This document shows positions 9,378 to 18,664 of a DNA stretch of 49,832 bases, in pieces. How positions within the stretch are numbered: position 1 is the first letter of the stretch; every line of letters begins with the position of its first letter. Location: positions 1-49,832 of the forward strand of contig JAUCQB010000134.1 of NCBI GenBank assembly GCA_030372985.1, in the 5' to 3' direction. Under the pieces are notes generated by a model, which was given only the letters and a program-made list of their open reading frames with translations, searched no databases and had not been told where the DNA came from. Source of the stretch: Phycisphaerae bacterium (lineage in GTDB: Bacteria; Planctomycetota; Phycisphaerae; UBA1845; PWPN01). A program made the translations under genes and the position numbers.

Positions 9378-11486
9378 ATGATGCCTCGAGCTGTGCAAAC
9401 GGTCAAAGCGACCGCGACGGCCGCATGGAGGAGGCGGATCCGTCCAGGGCCGTGGCTGGCGGCATCGGGGATCGCCTTGGCCTTTCTCGGAAACCTTCAG
9501 GCCCTCGGTCAGTCACGGCCGGCCAGTGCCCCGGCCCAGAACAACGTTGAGGAAACCGAATCTCCCGTTTTCCTCAGCCCACCACAGGACAGCCTGGATG
9601 ACATGGAGCTGTTCAACCTCGACGTCCCCGAAGTGGACGTCGTCCAGACCGCAACCAGAAGCCCGAAACGGATTATGGATCTGCCTTATGCCGTCGGCGT
9701 GGTGACGGCCGAGGACATTCGCCGATCCGGGGCCCGCTCCGTCCCCGATGCCCTGCGATTGTTGCCGGGGGTGGATGTCGCCGACCTGAGCTGGGGGTAC
9801 TCGGGCGTGTCGACGAGAGGATCTCACGGACTGACCGCCGATCAGGTTCTGGTCTTGATGGACGGCCGCCAGATGTTCGATCCCATCCTGGGAGCGACGT
9901 TCTGGTATTTCTGGCCCATCCAACTGGAGGATATCGATCGGATCGAGGTTCTCCGGGGTCCCACGGGCGTCACCTGGGGCGCCAACGCACTGAACGGGGT
10001 CATCAACATCGTCACCAAAGACCCCGCCGACCAGGTGGGCCTGACCACCACCGTTACCGCGGGTTCGCGAGGGGCGCACAAAGAGCACCTGGGATACGGC
10101 TACGCCGACGAGAAGCTCAAACTTCGCGTGTCGGGCGAATACGAGAGCAGTGACGGATTCCGCAAGGGCGGGTCCATCCTGCAACAACTGGATGATGATT
10201 TCATGGGCGGGCGCACCGGCGTGCATGCCGTCTACGACGCCACACCGAGGGATACGCTCACGCTGTCCGGCGGGAACAGTGTCGCGGGCGGAGGCAACCC
10301 GACCTCTCCGAGTTTCTTCCCTCCCGACAAGCTCAATCCCAGGTCGCAGACCGCGTTCGTGCTGGGCAAGTGGGATCATCGGGTCGCCCGTGACAATCAG
10401 TTTGGCATCAACGCCTATGTCAACGATTACCATTTCGAGCCCGGGGCCAAGACGATTGACTACCGATATCAGCAGATCGCCCTCGAGTACAATCACAATT
10501 ACAAGTGGGGCGAGGACCATACCCTGACCTGGGGCCTGGACAGCAGAACCGACCTGATTGACGGCACCAACTCGGATCCGAGCCTGATGACCAAGGACTA
10601 TGTCAGCAGTGCGACGATCGGACTCTACGTGCAGGACGAATGGCGATTCGCGCCGCGATGGACCCTGGAGCTCGGCGCCCGGATTGACTACGAGTTCTAC
10701 GGCGGCTTCCAGCCGAGCGGGCGAATCGCCCTGTCTCACAAGTTCTCCGACGGCTCGCTGGCCTACGGAGCGGTGTCCCGGGCGTTCCAGATGCCGCCGG
10801 TGGGAGGCCGCTTTGTCGATTTCGTGCTTTACAGCGGTCTGATACACCAGACCGCCGATCCCGACACGGACCCCCAGACCGTCATCGCCTATGAGCTGGG
10901 GTACCGGAAGAAGTTTCTCTCCGATCGTCTGACCACGAACATCAACCTGTTCTGGAACGACATGGATGACGTGATCACCGCCACGACCATGGAACTGGGC
11001 CCGCCGGGCCTGCTGCAGACGAAGTACGACAACCGGGCCTCCGCCGCCATGTACGGTTTCGAATTCGAGGCCAAGTACGCGGCAACGAAACAACTAACGC
11101 TGCTGGCCAACTACACCTACCAGTGGATGGACTGGTTCGGGCACGTGCCGTACACCGACAAGGACTTCATCACGCCGCCCGAACACAAGTTCATGATCGG
11201 CAGCCAGTATGACCCCATCAAGGACCTGCACCTGTCGGCGTATCTCTATTACGTGGATACGGTGAAAGCTCCGAACGGGACCATGGCGCTTCTGCCGATG
11301 CAGATTCCGCCCTACTTCCGGCTGGACCTGCGGGCGGAGTACGAGTTCTGGAAGAAACAGGCGGCCGTGGCCGTGGGTGTCAGGAATCTCCTCGACCGAG
11401 ATCATCCCGAAGGCGGGACCACCTTCCTGAACAACGCCGAAGTGCCCCGGATGATCTACGCCGAGTTCCGGATGAGTCTCAAATAA
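9378..11486 (+). CDS. TonB-dependent outer membrane receptor
   Basis: 702 residues from ATG 9378, with AAGGAG at 9362-9367 (10-base spacer). A GTG at 9342, directly after the upstream stop, also has a fair site (GGAAGGA) and would add 12 residues. A signal peptide spans about 28-46. The plug domain runs about 90-215: PYAVGVVTAEDIRRSGARSV, LRLLPGVDVADLSWG, DQVLVLMDGRQMFDP, RIEVLRGPTGVTWGANALNG and VINIVTK. The beta-barrel fills the rest, with typical alternating strands such as TLELGARIDYEFYGG. It imports a scarce ligand (siderophore, cobalamin, oligosaccharide or nucleobase) using TonB energy. No TonB/ExbBD is in the window. It is translationally linked to the binding protein. Confidence 0.88.
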   Translation: MMPRAVQTVKATATAAWRRRIRPGPWLAASGIALAFLGNLQALGQSRPASAPAQNNVEETESPVFLSPPQDSLDDMELFNLDVPEVDVVQTATRSPKRIMDLPYAVGVVTAEDIRRSGARSVPDALRLLPGVDVADLSWGYSGVSTRGSHGLTADQVLVLMDGRQMFDPILGATFWYFWPIQLEDIDRIEVLRGPTGVTWGANALNGVINIVTKDPADQVGLTTTVTAGSRGAHKEHLGYGYADEKLKLRVSGEYESSDGFRKGGSILQQLDDDFMGGRTGVHAVYDATPRDTLTLSGGNSVAGGGNPTSPSFFPPDKLNPRSQTAFVLGKWDHRVARDNQFGINAYVNDYHFEPGAKTIDYRYQQIALEYNHNYKWGEDHTLTWGLDSRTDLIDGTNSDPSLMTKDYVSSATIGLYVQDEWRFAPRWTLELGARIDYEFYGGFQPSGRIALSHKFSDGSLAYGAVSRAFQMPPVGGRFVDFVLYSGLIHQTADPDTDPQTVIAYELGYRKKFLSDRLTTNINLFWNDMDDVITATTMELGPPGLLQTKYDNRASAAMYGFEFEAKYAATKQLTLLANYTYQWMDWFGHVPYTDKDFITPPEHKFMIGSQYDPIKDLHLSAYLYYVDTVKAPNGTMALLPMQIPPYFRLDLRAEYEFWKKQAAVAVGVRNLLDRDHPEGGTTFLNNAEVPRMIYAEFRMSLK

Positions 11487-11513
11487 CCTGGCCGTAAGGC
11501 CCCGGCAGCGCCA

Positions 11514-14500
11514 TTACGAACCGGCGGGCGACTGCTCCGGGCTGCTGCGCGGCAGACGCGCGGTCACGCAGACGCCTCCCTTCGGGTTGTTCGCAACCGT
11601 CAGGGCCCCTCCGATGATCTCGGCCCGCTCCCTCATGCCCGGTATGCCCAACGAGATGCGGCTTGCCTGGCCTTTCGCCTTCAGACCAATGCCGTTGTCG
11701 CGAATCTCCAACACCAGCAGATCATCGACCGCCTTGATACCGACTCGGCAGCGGGTGGCCTTGGAGTGGCGGGCCACGTTGGTCAGCGCCTCCTGCACAA
11801 TCCGAAAAGCCGTGGTCGCCAGAGGTTCGCTGACCGCCAGGTCCGGCGGAACCACCATCACTTTGCAGGGGATGCCGGCGTACTGCTCGAATTCGGCGAC
11901 ATGCGACCGCACGGCTTCGACCAGCCCTTCGTGACCGAGCGTGACCGGGCGCAGGCTTCGGGACAACGTGCGCACACTTGCGAGCATTCGCCTCACGTAC
12001 TCGGTCGACTCGTCGATTCGCTCCAGAATGTCGGCTCCGACATCCCCGATCCGGCGGCCCAGCCAGTTCAGGTTGAGGTTCAGAGCGGTGAGGATCTGAC
12101 CGAGCTCATCGTGAAGCTCGCGGGAGACGCGACTCCGCTCCTCCTCAAGCCGCCGGTTCGCCTCGACACCCAGCAGACGCAACTCCAGCTCCTTGCGCAG
12201 GAGAGCCTCTTCCGATTTCTTTCGCTCGGTGATATCCAGTTCGATGCCGTCCCACAACACATTCCCGTCCGGAAGCAGGCGCGGTGAGGATATGAACCGG
12301 CGCCAGCGGATCTCTCCCGACGGGAGCCGGACCCTCGCGTCCATGTCAAACGTGGTCCGGGTCGCAATGGCCCGGGCCTCCCCTTGCGCGAACGATGCTC
12401 GTTCCTCCTCGACGATCTGGTCGTAAATGAGCGACGCATTCCGCCGGGCGTCCTCCAGCTTCAGTTCATGGAGCCGCTCCACCGCGGGGCTCAGGTATCT
12501 GAACCGCCGCTCCTGACCATCCGGACCGGTGGCGATCTGGTAGACCATCCCGTCGGCAAGATTCTCGCTGAGGGCGCGCAACTGCTCCTCGTTTTCCCTC
12601 ATCGCCGCCTCCGCTCGCCTGCGCTCGGTGATGTCGCGGCAGATGGCGATGATCCTCGTGCCCTCCGCAGTCCGTGTTCGGGTCGCGTTGATCTCGACGG
12701 GCGTGATGCGCCCGTTCCGGTCGATATAATCGACCTCGAGGTGTCTGACGCTGCCCTCTGCCGCACAGAGCGCGACTTCGCGAGCGTTGCGTTCCCAGTC
12801 GTGCGGCGCCGTCCAGTCGGTCACCGGCCGGCCGAGAATAGCCGCCAGTGAATCATGCCCCGTGAGGCGGACGTATTCGGCGTTGGCATCGAGCACGCGA
12901 CCCGCCGTGTCCACGACGTTATAGCCCATTCCGGTGGTTTCGATCACCGTGCGGTATTTCATCTCGCTTTCGCGCAAGGCCTCCTCGACCCGCTTGCGCT
13001 CGGTGATGTCCAGTTCAATACCGTCCCACAACAGGGTCCCGTCCGGAAGCGCACGGTGCGAGGAGATCAGACGATGCCACCGGACTTCGCCGGAGGGATG
13101 CCTGATCCTCACATCGGCGTCAAACGTGGTCCGGGTCGCGATCGCCCGGGCCTCAAGTTCCGCCAATCGGGCCTGGTCCTCCTCGATGATCCTGCCGTAG
13201 AGGAGCGACGCATCCCGCATGACATCCTCCGGCTTCACGCCGTGGAGTCGTTCCACCGCGGGACTCACGTACCTGAACCGTCGCTGCCCGCCGTCTGGCC
13301 CGGTGGCGATCTGGTAGACCATCCCGTCGGCAAGATTCTCGCTCAGGAGACGGAGCTGTTCCTCCTTTTCCCTTAGCGACAGCTCCGCTCGCTTGCGCTC
13401 GGTGACGTCACGCCCCACGGCCAATACCTCGCGCAGCATCCCTTCGTCACTGAAGAAGCCGCGATTCGTCCATTGGTACCAGCGGATCGAGCCGTCGGGC
13501 ATGCGCACTCGCTCTTCCACCGTCACCACCGGTTCCGCCGGCGAAAGCGATGCGATCCGCGACCCGACCGATGCGCGGTCCTCCTCGAAGATGAGAGGAA
13601 GGAAAGGCTTGCCCACCACCTGTTCCAGCGAAAGTCCGAAGTAACGACAGCAGGCGTCGTTGAGGAACAGGATTCTGTTATCCGCGGAGAAACGGCAGAT
13701 GAATTCGGTCTGACCCTGGACGATCGCACGATAGCGTTCTTCGCTCTCCCGCAGGGCCTGCTCAGCTCTTCGCCGATCGAGGATCTCCGCCCGCAGGCGG
13801 ACGTTGGCGTCGAGCAGTTCGGCGGTGCGGTCCTGCACGCGCCGCTCGAGCTGGTCCCTTGCTTCCCGCAGGGCCTGCTCCGCGCGGAGACGAACCAGCG
13901 AGGCACCCCACTGAGCGGCGATCGCCTCGATAGCGTGTCGGGAATCATGCGGAATTTGTTCGAAGGTGCAGCTGGCCAGATTGAGCACCGCGATCAGCCC
14001 GTTCGCATGGGGGACGGGCGCAACGGCCAATGACTGCAGCCCCTCGTCGCGGCACGCGGGATCGAGCGCGTGCAGTTCGGCCGTCGCCAAGTAAACCGCT
14101 TTGGTTCCAGAGGCCAAAATGGTTCGTTGGTCGTCGAGGGCAAGATGCTTGACGTGCTCCACAAAGCCGGCGGACAGATTCCTGTGGCAGACCAGGGAAA
14201 GATCCTGCGTGATCGGGTCGGCCAGATAGGCACCACCGCAATCAATGCCTTCAATTTGCAGGCTCGTTTCCAGGAGGCGGTCCAACGCTTCCTCCACACT
14301 CCTGGCGGTGCTCAACGAAACGGCGAGATCCCGCTCGAGACGCAGCAGTCGCTGGCTCCTGCGGAGTGATTCCTCGGTCCGGATCCGTTCCATCGCCGGC
14401 GCGATGGCATCGGCGATATCGCCCAGGATCTGCAGGTCGGATTCGGTGTATCGGTTGGGGGTGTAGGATTGCGCCGACAAAACACCGACCACCTGACTTT

Positions 14501-14954
14501 CGGACTGCACGGGCACGAACATCAAGCTGGCCGAGAGCCGACCCGAGCCGAGCGGTCGCAGCAAGGGTATTGATTGTCCCTCCCGGCGATTGACCAGCAG
14601 TCGTTTGCCGGCGAGCACCTCGCGCAGGGAAGGGCTGAATACAGCATCGAAATCCCGCTGATCGGCAAGGGATTGCTTGCGTCCTTCGACGGTGTCAACA
14701 ACGCCGACGATCCTGAATTCGTTCGAGCCTGGAACCCGATGGGCCAGATAAAAAAAGTCCCAGGCAAGAAGCCGCTCGCTGGCCTCCTGGGCGGCCGCCA
14801 TGACCGCATCGGCAGACGTGGCCCCCGCGAGTCTTCGCGCCAGACGGACGAAAACCTCCCTCGCGTCTTCGGCTCGTTCGATCCGCTGAAGGAGGGCGTC
14901 GAGTTTCCTGCGATCGTCGTCGGGCCTGGACTGATCGCGATTCGGTTTTTTCAA
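11514..14954 (-). CDS. GAF/PAS sensor histidine kinase (HisKA_3 type)
   Basis: 1146 residues from a TTG start (GAAGG about 6 bases upstream; no better ATG in frame). Order: GAF (about 25-195), GAF (205-365), coiled coil (365-400, RVQDRTAELLDANVRLRAE), four PAS/PAC units (about 405-525, 533-656, 660-780, 791-914), dimerisation/phosphoacceptor domain with RELHDELGQ (His about 948), then HATPase_c with N box QEALTNVARHS and G box DNGIGLKAKG. There is no transmembrane segment, so it is cytoplasmic. HisKA_3 kinases normally phosphorylate NarL-type regulators, but none is nearby. The second and fourth PAS units are near duplicates. The gene converges on the TonB receptor with a 27-base gap, so it may sense the imported compound; this is inference. 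Confidence 0.85.
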   Translation of the reverse strand: MKKPNRDQSRPDDDRRKLDALLQRIERAEDAREVFVRLARRLAGATSADAVMAAAQEASERLLAWDFFYLAHRVPGSNEFRIVGVVDTVEGRKQSLADQRDFDAVFSPSLREVLAGKRLLVNRREGQSIPLLRPLGSGRLSASLMFVPVQSESQVVGVLSAQSYTPNRYTESDLQILGDIADAIAPAMERIRTEESLRRSQRLLRLERDLAVSLSTARSVEEALDRLLETSLQIEGIDCGGAYLADPITQDLSLVCHRNLSAGFVEHVKHLALDDQRTILASGTKAVYLATAELHALDPACRDEGLQSLAVAPVPHANGLIAVLNLASCTFEQIPHDSRHAIEAIAAQWGASLVRLRAEQALREARDQLERRVQDRTAELLDANVRLRAEILDRRRAEQALRESEERYRAIVQGQTEFICRFSADNRILFLNDACCRYFGLSLEQVVGKPFLPLIFEEDRASVGSRIASLSPAEPVVTVEERVRMPDGSIRWYQWTNRGFFSDEGMLREVLAVGRDVTERKRAELSLREKEEQLRLLSENLADGMVYQIATGPDGGQRRFRYVSPAVERLHGVKPEDVMRDASLLYGRIIEEDQARLAELEARAIATRTTFDADVRIRHPSGEVRWHRLISSHRALPDGTLLWDGIELDITERKRVEEALRESEMKYRTVIETTGMGYNVVDTAGRVLDANAEYVRLTGHDSLAAILGRPVTDWTAPHDWERNAREVALCAAEGSVRHLEVDYIDRNGRITPVEINATRTRTAEGTRIIAICRDITERRRAEAAMRENEEQLRALSENLADGMVYQIATGPDGQERRFRYLSPAVERLHELKLEDARRNASLIYDQIVEEERASFAQGEARAIATRTTFDMDARVRLPSGEIRWRRFISSPRLLPDGNVLWDGIELDITERKKSEEALLRKELELRLLGVEANRRLEEERSRVSRELHDELGQILTALNLNLNWLGRRIGDVGADILERIDESTEYVRRMLASVRTLSRSLRPVTLGHEGLVEAVRSHVAEFEQYAGIPCKVMVVPPDLAVSEPLATTAFRIVQEALTNVARHSKATRCRVGIKAVDDLLVLEIRDNGIGLKAKGQASRISLGIPGMRERAEIIGGALTVANNPKGGVCVTARLPRSSPEQSPAGS

Positions 14955-15325
14955 GCGTCACCTTCTTGTTGTTCGTCCGAGAACTTGATCGGTGCGCGCA
15001 TCCCCCCCTAGTAGTGTACATTCTGTTTCCGCAACAAGCATGGTTCTCCCTGGCCGCTGCGCCGGTCAAGCCTGGGCGAACTCGGAACATCACCCAAGAT
15101 ACAGCCAGCCGCTGCCGGCGTCCTCGAGCCCGCGGATTGCGGTCGCCGGCCCGCGGAGCCCGGGCGGTTGGGACTCAGTCCGTTCTATTCTTCGTGTGAG
15201 AGGCGCCTCCGCGAGCCGCCAGAAACAGCGACCATAAAACCGGACGCCTGATACCTGGGATGAGCCCGAGGGCCAGGCCCGCACATACCCGCAACGGCTG
15301 CGTTCATAACGAGTTACAGGCTCGA
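14955..15325. other. Intergenic region, nothing definite
   Basis: About 370 bases between two minus-strand genes: the sensor kinase (start 14954) and the end of the TIM-barrel gene. The segment next to the kinase start should hold its promoter, but no convincing pair of boxes was found. No hairpin followed by a T run on either strand was seen. Confidence 0.35.
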
Positions 15326-16150
15326 TTACCCTACTGTTCTTTCCAGCAAACTGATCGCGGTCTTGATGTCCGCGATCCGCTGGTCGCCGGCTTCTCGTTC
15401 GATGACCAACGGACCGGTATAGCCGTGTGAGCGGAGCTTGGCGATGAGCTTGGGAATGTTCGCCTGACCCGTGCCCAGGACGACCTCCTCGCCCCAAGTC
15501 CTGGTCGGCTCCTTCGACCAGGTGGCGTCCTTCATGTGGCAATGCACGATTTTGTCCTTGAGGATGTCGACGGCCTGCAAGGGGTCACCCACACCGTAAA
15601 GGATCATGTTGGCCGGGTCGAAGTTGATCCGGATGTTATCCCGCTCGACCGCGTCGATGAATTCCAGCAGGTTTTCGGCCCGCTCCTGGCCGGTTTCCAT
15701 GACCAGGGTCAGGTCGCGGTGGGCCAGCACGTCACAGACCTGCTTGAGCCGGTCGACCATGACCGCATACATCGAGTCGCCCTTGTCGTGCGGGACGAAG
15801 CCGATGTGGCAGGCCAGCATCTTGACGTTGAGCGCGGCGGTGAAATCGGCGAACGCCTTGGTTTTGGCCAGACGCTGCGGCCACTCGTTGTTCGGCTTGA
15901 ACCCCCCGGTCTCGGCGATTCGCTGGATGCTCGAATAATCTTCACCCTCAAAGCCGATACAGGTGGCGCTCACCTCGATCCCGGTCCGCTCGATGAGCTT
16001 GATGATCCGGTCGGTCTGTTTGAACGCCTCGTCCCAGAAACCGATCTGGACAAGGTTCAGGCCGAGCTCATTCTTGACGGCCACCAGCGCATCACCGATG
16101 TCCGGCATCTTCAGGGACCAACTGCACACGCCGATCTGAAGGGCTTCCAT
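15326..16150 (-). CDS. Sugar phosphate isomerase/epimerase-like TIM barrel
   Basis: 274 residues, cytoplasmic (no signal). The start has AAGGAG 9 bases upstream. AP-endonuclease-2/xylose-isomerase-like TIM barrel features are GVCSWSL at the N-terminus, ACHIGFVPHD (His in strand 4), LVMETGQERAENLLEF (Glu metal ligand), INFDPANMILYG (Asp-Pro-Ala-Asn), IVHCHMKDATW (His/Asp ligands) and VLGTGQANIPKLI, ending in LVIEREAG (Glu). The set of Glu, Asp, His and Glu metal ligands looks complete. Family members isomerise, epimerise or dehydrate sugars and inosose. It lies downstream of rlmN and of the Tat oxidoreductase/GH cluster and may act on the same pathway. Confidence 0.82.
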   Translation of the reverse strand: MEALQIGVCSWSLKMPDIGDALVAVKNELGLNLVQIGFWDEAFKQTDRIIKLIERTGIEVSATCIGFEGEDYSSIQRIAETGGFKPNNEWPQRLAKTKAFADFTAALNVKMLACHIGFVPHDKGDSMYAVMVDRLKQVCDVLAHRDLTLVMETGQERAENLLEFIDAVERDNIRINFDPANMILYGVGDPLQAVDILKDKIVHCHMKDATWSKEPTRTWGEEVVLGTGQANIPKLIAKLRSHGYTGPLVIEREAGDQRIADIKTAISLLERTVG

Positions 16151-16271
16151 CGCTGCGTTCTCCTTGGCTCGGGGTCTCGGGCGACCTGACAGAGCCCCAA
16201 GCGCGAGGTCAACAACCTGTCGTCTGCCGAAGGGTGGCCCGTTGCTCGTGACCCGGCTCTGTCAGAGATTC

Positions 16272-17423
16272 TCAGTCAGTTACCCCGTCAGGGGCTGCTT
16301 TGTTTGAACCGGGCTGAAGAGGTTTGTCAACAGGGCCGGTTGGCCCGGAGTCGGGCCGGGCCCGCCGAAGCTGCCCGCAGGCCGCGTCGATGTCGATTCC
16401 CCGGCTCTTGCGGACGTGTACGTTGACGCTGCGAGCCCGGAGCTGTTCGACGAAATGATGGGCCGCCGCCGAGGATGGCCGTTCAAAGCCGAGCCCCGCC
16501 ACAGGGTTGTACCGGATCAGGTTGACGTTGCACCGCATCCGCCGGCACAAGTTGGCCAGATCCGCGGCATGTCGCGGCCCGTCATTGACTCCGCCGAGGA
16601 GGAGGTATTCCAGCGTGACCTCCCGTCCGGTCTTCTCGAAGTAGAAGTTCACCGCCGACACCAGTTCGTCCACCGAGACCCGCTCGGCCCAGGGGATCAG
16701 CTTTCGCCGCAGGACGTCGGTGGGGGCGTGCAGCGAGATGGCCAGATTGATCTGCAGGTCCTCCTCGGCCAGTCGCCGTATCTGCCTGGGCAGGCCGACG
16801 GTGCTCAAGGTGATTTTGCGGGCCCCGATGTTCATGCCCCAGTCGGCGTTGATCGTATGGATGGCCTGCAGAACGTTGTCATAGTTCGCCAGAGGTTCAC
16901 CGATACCCATCAGCACGACGTTGCTGAGCCGGGGGTCTTCACCGGGACGACGGTTCTCGACGGGGTCCCCGCACAGCGCCCGAATCTGCACGGCCTGTTC
17001 GACGATCTCCCCGGCCGTCAGTTGGCGCTGCAGCCCGTCGATGCCGCTGGCACAGAAGGTGCATCCGACCGGGCAGCCGGCCTGGCTTGAAATGCAGGCC
17101 GTACGGCGTGTCTCGTCCGGAATCAGCACACATTCGCTTGCGGCACCGTCCGGCCACTCCAGCAGAAGTTTACTTGTCCCGTCCTTTGATTCCTGCCGCC
17201 GAGCCTCCCGACCGGTCAGGATGATCCAGCGCTCGGACAGTTTGGCTCGGTCGGTCTTGGCCAGGTTGGTCATCGCGTCGAAATCGGCTACGCCGTGCTC
17301 GAAAACCCACTGGTAGACCTGCCGAGCCCGATAGACCGGCCACTTCCGCTCCGCGCAGAACGCCGCAAAGCCGGTCAGCGGTGTTCCCAGGAGATGCTGC
17401 TTGCGAGGATCGGAAGTCATCAC
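16272..17423 (-). CDS. rlmN: Dual-specificity RNA methyltransferase RlmN
   Basis: 383 residues; start GTG 17423 or ATG 17420. A radical SAM enzyme that methylates C2 of A2503 in 23S rRNA (and A37 of some tRNAs). Visible: the CxxxCxxC cluster motif GCPVGCTFCASG (about 113-125), the SAM-binding GIGEPLANYDNV, KITLSTVGLP, INLAISLHAP, and the C-terminal methyl-carrying Cys in IDIDAACGQLRR. The 40-residue tail after that (RPDSGPTGPVDKPLQPG) is low complexity and longer than usual. It sits between a GH-like gene (66-base gap) and a TIM-barrel gene in a sugar cluster on the same strand. Probably co-transcribed there by chance of position. Confidence 0.92.
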   Translation of the reverse strand: MMTSDPRKQHLLGTPLTGFAAFCAERKWPVYRARQVYQWVFEHGVADFDAMTNLAKTDRAKLSERWIILTGREARRQESKDGTSKLLLEWPDGAASECVLIPDETRRTACISSQAGCPVGCTFCASGIDGLQRQLTAGEIVEQAVQIRALCGDPVENRRPGEDPRLSNVVLMGIGEPLANYDNVLQAIHTINADWGMNIGARKITLSTVGLPRQIRRLAEEDLQINLAISLHAPTDVLRRKLIPWAERVSVDELVSAVNFYFEKTGREVTLEYLLLGGVNDGPRHAADLANLCRRMRCNVNLIRYNPVAGLGFERPSSAAAHHFVEQLRARSVNVHVRKSRGIDIDAACGQLRRARPDSGPTGPVDKPLQPGSNKAAPDGVTD

Positions 17424-17489
17424 CTGTCGATTGTAAGATTTACGGCCCGAGGGCTCAAACGGCCGAAACCGCCGGTCGGGTACCCCGAT

Positions 17490-18632
17490 TCAGCGGGCCG
17501 GGCGCGAGCTTGCAGGGCCGTGACCGGTGATTTCGCTGAGCTTCTCAAAAAACGCCCGCTTTCGGTCGGTGTTGATGCTCCACTGGACCGGCGGGCACTG
17601 GTAGCCGTCGCGGTAGTTATTGCGGCCGGGGTCAAAAAAGCCCCACGAGCAGTACTCTCCGACGGCCGCCGCAAAGTTGTTGGCCGGCTTGTCGAAGTCA
17701 AAATGATCGTCCTCATTGAAGAGGATCGGCATCGGCCGATAGCCCGGCACCTTTCTCGTTTCGCGCACCATCCAGGCGATCACCTTGGGATCACTGACGC
17801 CGTTTCCGTGCAGAAGCAGAAAATCGGAGGCGCGGACCACGTTCTCCTTGGGTATCGTGCCGCCGCCGTAGCTGGTGCTGACCGAAAGGCGGAGCGACCG
17901 ACCTGATCGCTCTTTGATTCGCGCGATCAGCTCGTGGACGCGGTCGGGCTTGAGGACGGCGTGGTCGTAGCTGACATTGCATTCGTTGTTGACCTCGATC
18001 AGCACGTTTCGGTATGCCCGGTCAACCAGCCAGTCCACGACGTTATCCGCGGCTCTCAGGATTGCCGCCTCATCGGTCAATCGGTGGTCCTGGCCGAAGT
18101 AGAACAGGCCGAGGATGGCCACCATCCCCAGCTCGTCCGACTTGCGGAGGATTTTCTCGAGGCGTTCCATGTAGTCTTTTCGAAGCGAACCGTCGGATTC
18201 GATAGCCGAGTTCTGCCACGGCTGCTCCTTGCAGTAACCCTGCGGACAACCGCCTTGAAGATTGATCGTGAAGGCCAGCAGCCCGTGGGATCGCCACTGC
18301 GGCATGGCCACGATGAATTCCCGCGTGTTGCGGTCGGCGTCCCATTGACCGGTGTCGGGATAGCCCCACTTCGTCTTTGTGTCCGGGTTGAGGTCATCGA
18401 AGATGCCCTGCACCATACGGCTGTTGAAGAGCAATCCTTCGAGGTTGCGCCCCTGCCACGTTCTGCCTTCATATGTCGGCCGCCCGTTGATCAGAAAGGC
18501 GTCACCCCGGATCGACACCTCGGTCCTCCGCGGCTCCGCAGCCATGCACATGCCCGCCCAAACCAGGACCGTCAACCCGGTCAGAAGAATGCGAACGGCG
18601 GGTCCGTGATGGCAGGCCACGTCTGCGGTCAT
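17490..18632 (-). CDS. Secreted glycoside-hydrolase-like (TIM barrel) protein
   Basis: 380 residues with a signal peptide (about 12-32, RILLTGLTVLVWAGMCMAA). VSIRGDAFLINGRPTYEG is the opening strand common to clan-A glycosidases. VLIEVNNECN has the Asn-Glu pair typical of the acid/base residue, and PMPILFNEDDH offers a Glu at the nucleophile position. LLLHGNGVSDP and a Trp-rich C-terminus (VQWSINTDRKR) complete a (beta/alpha)8 barrel. I cannot name the GH family; DUF4038/GH5-like groups are the nearest in style. A ribosome binding site AAGGAAAGG lies 8 bases before ATG. It starts 32 bases after the Tat oxidoreductase stop, so it is in the same operon and probably acts outside the cytoplasm on the same glycan. 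Confidence 0.65.
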   Translation of the reverse strand: MTADVACHHGPAVRILLTGLTVLVWAGMCMAAEPRRTEVSIRGDAFLINGRPTYEGRTWQGRNLEGLLFNSRMVQGIFDDLNPDTKTKWGYPDTGQWDADRNTREFIVAMPQWRSHGLLAFTINLQGGCPQGYCKEQPWQNSAIESDGSLRKDYMERLEKILRKSDELGMVAILGLFYFGQDHRLTDEAAILRAADNVVDWLVDRAYRNVLIEVNNECNVSYDHAVLKPDRVHELIARIKERSGRSLRLSVSTSYGGGTIPKENVVRASDFLLLHGNGVSDPKVIAWMVRETRKVPGYRPMPILFNEDDHFDFDKPANNFAAAVGEYCSWGFFDPGRNNYRDGYQCPPVQWSINTDRKRAFFEKLSEITGHGPASSRPAR

Positions 18633-18664
18633 TGCTTTTTCCTTTCCTTCTGCGCGTTGGTCTA

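Noticed and set aside
9513..11093. 526-residue open frame on the minus strand
   Set aside because: Complement of the TonB receptor coding sequence. No protein motif and no ribosome binding site.
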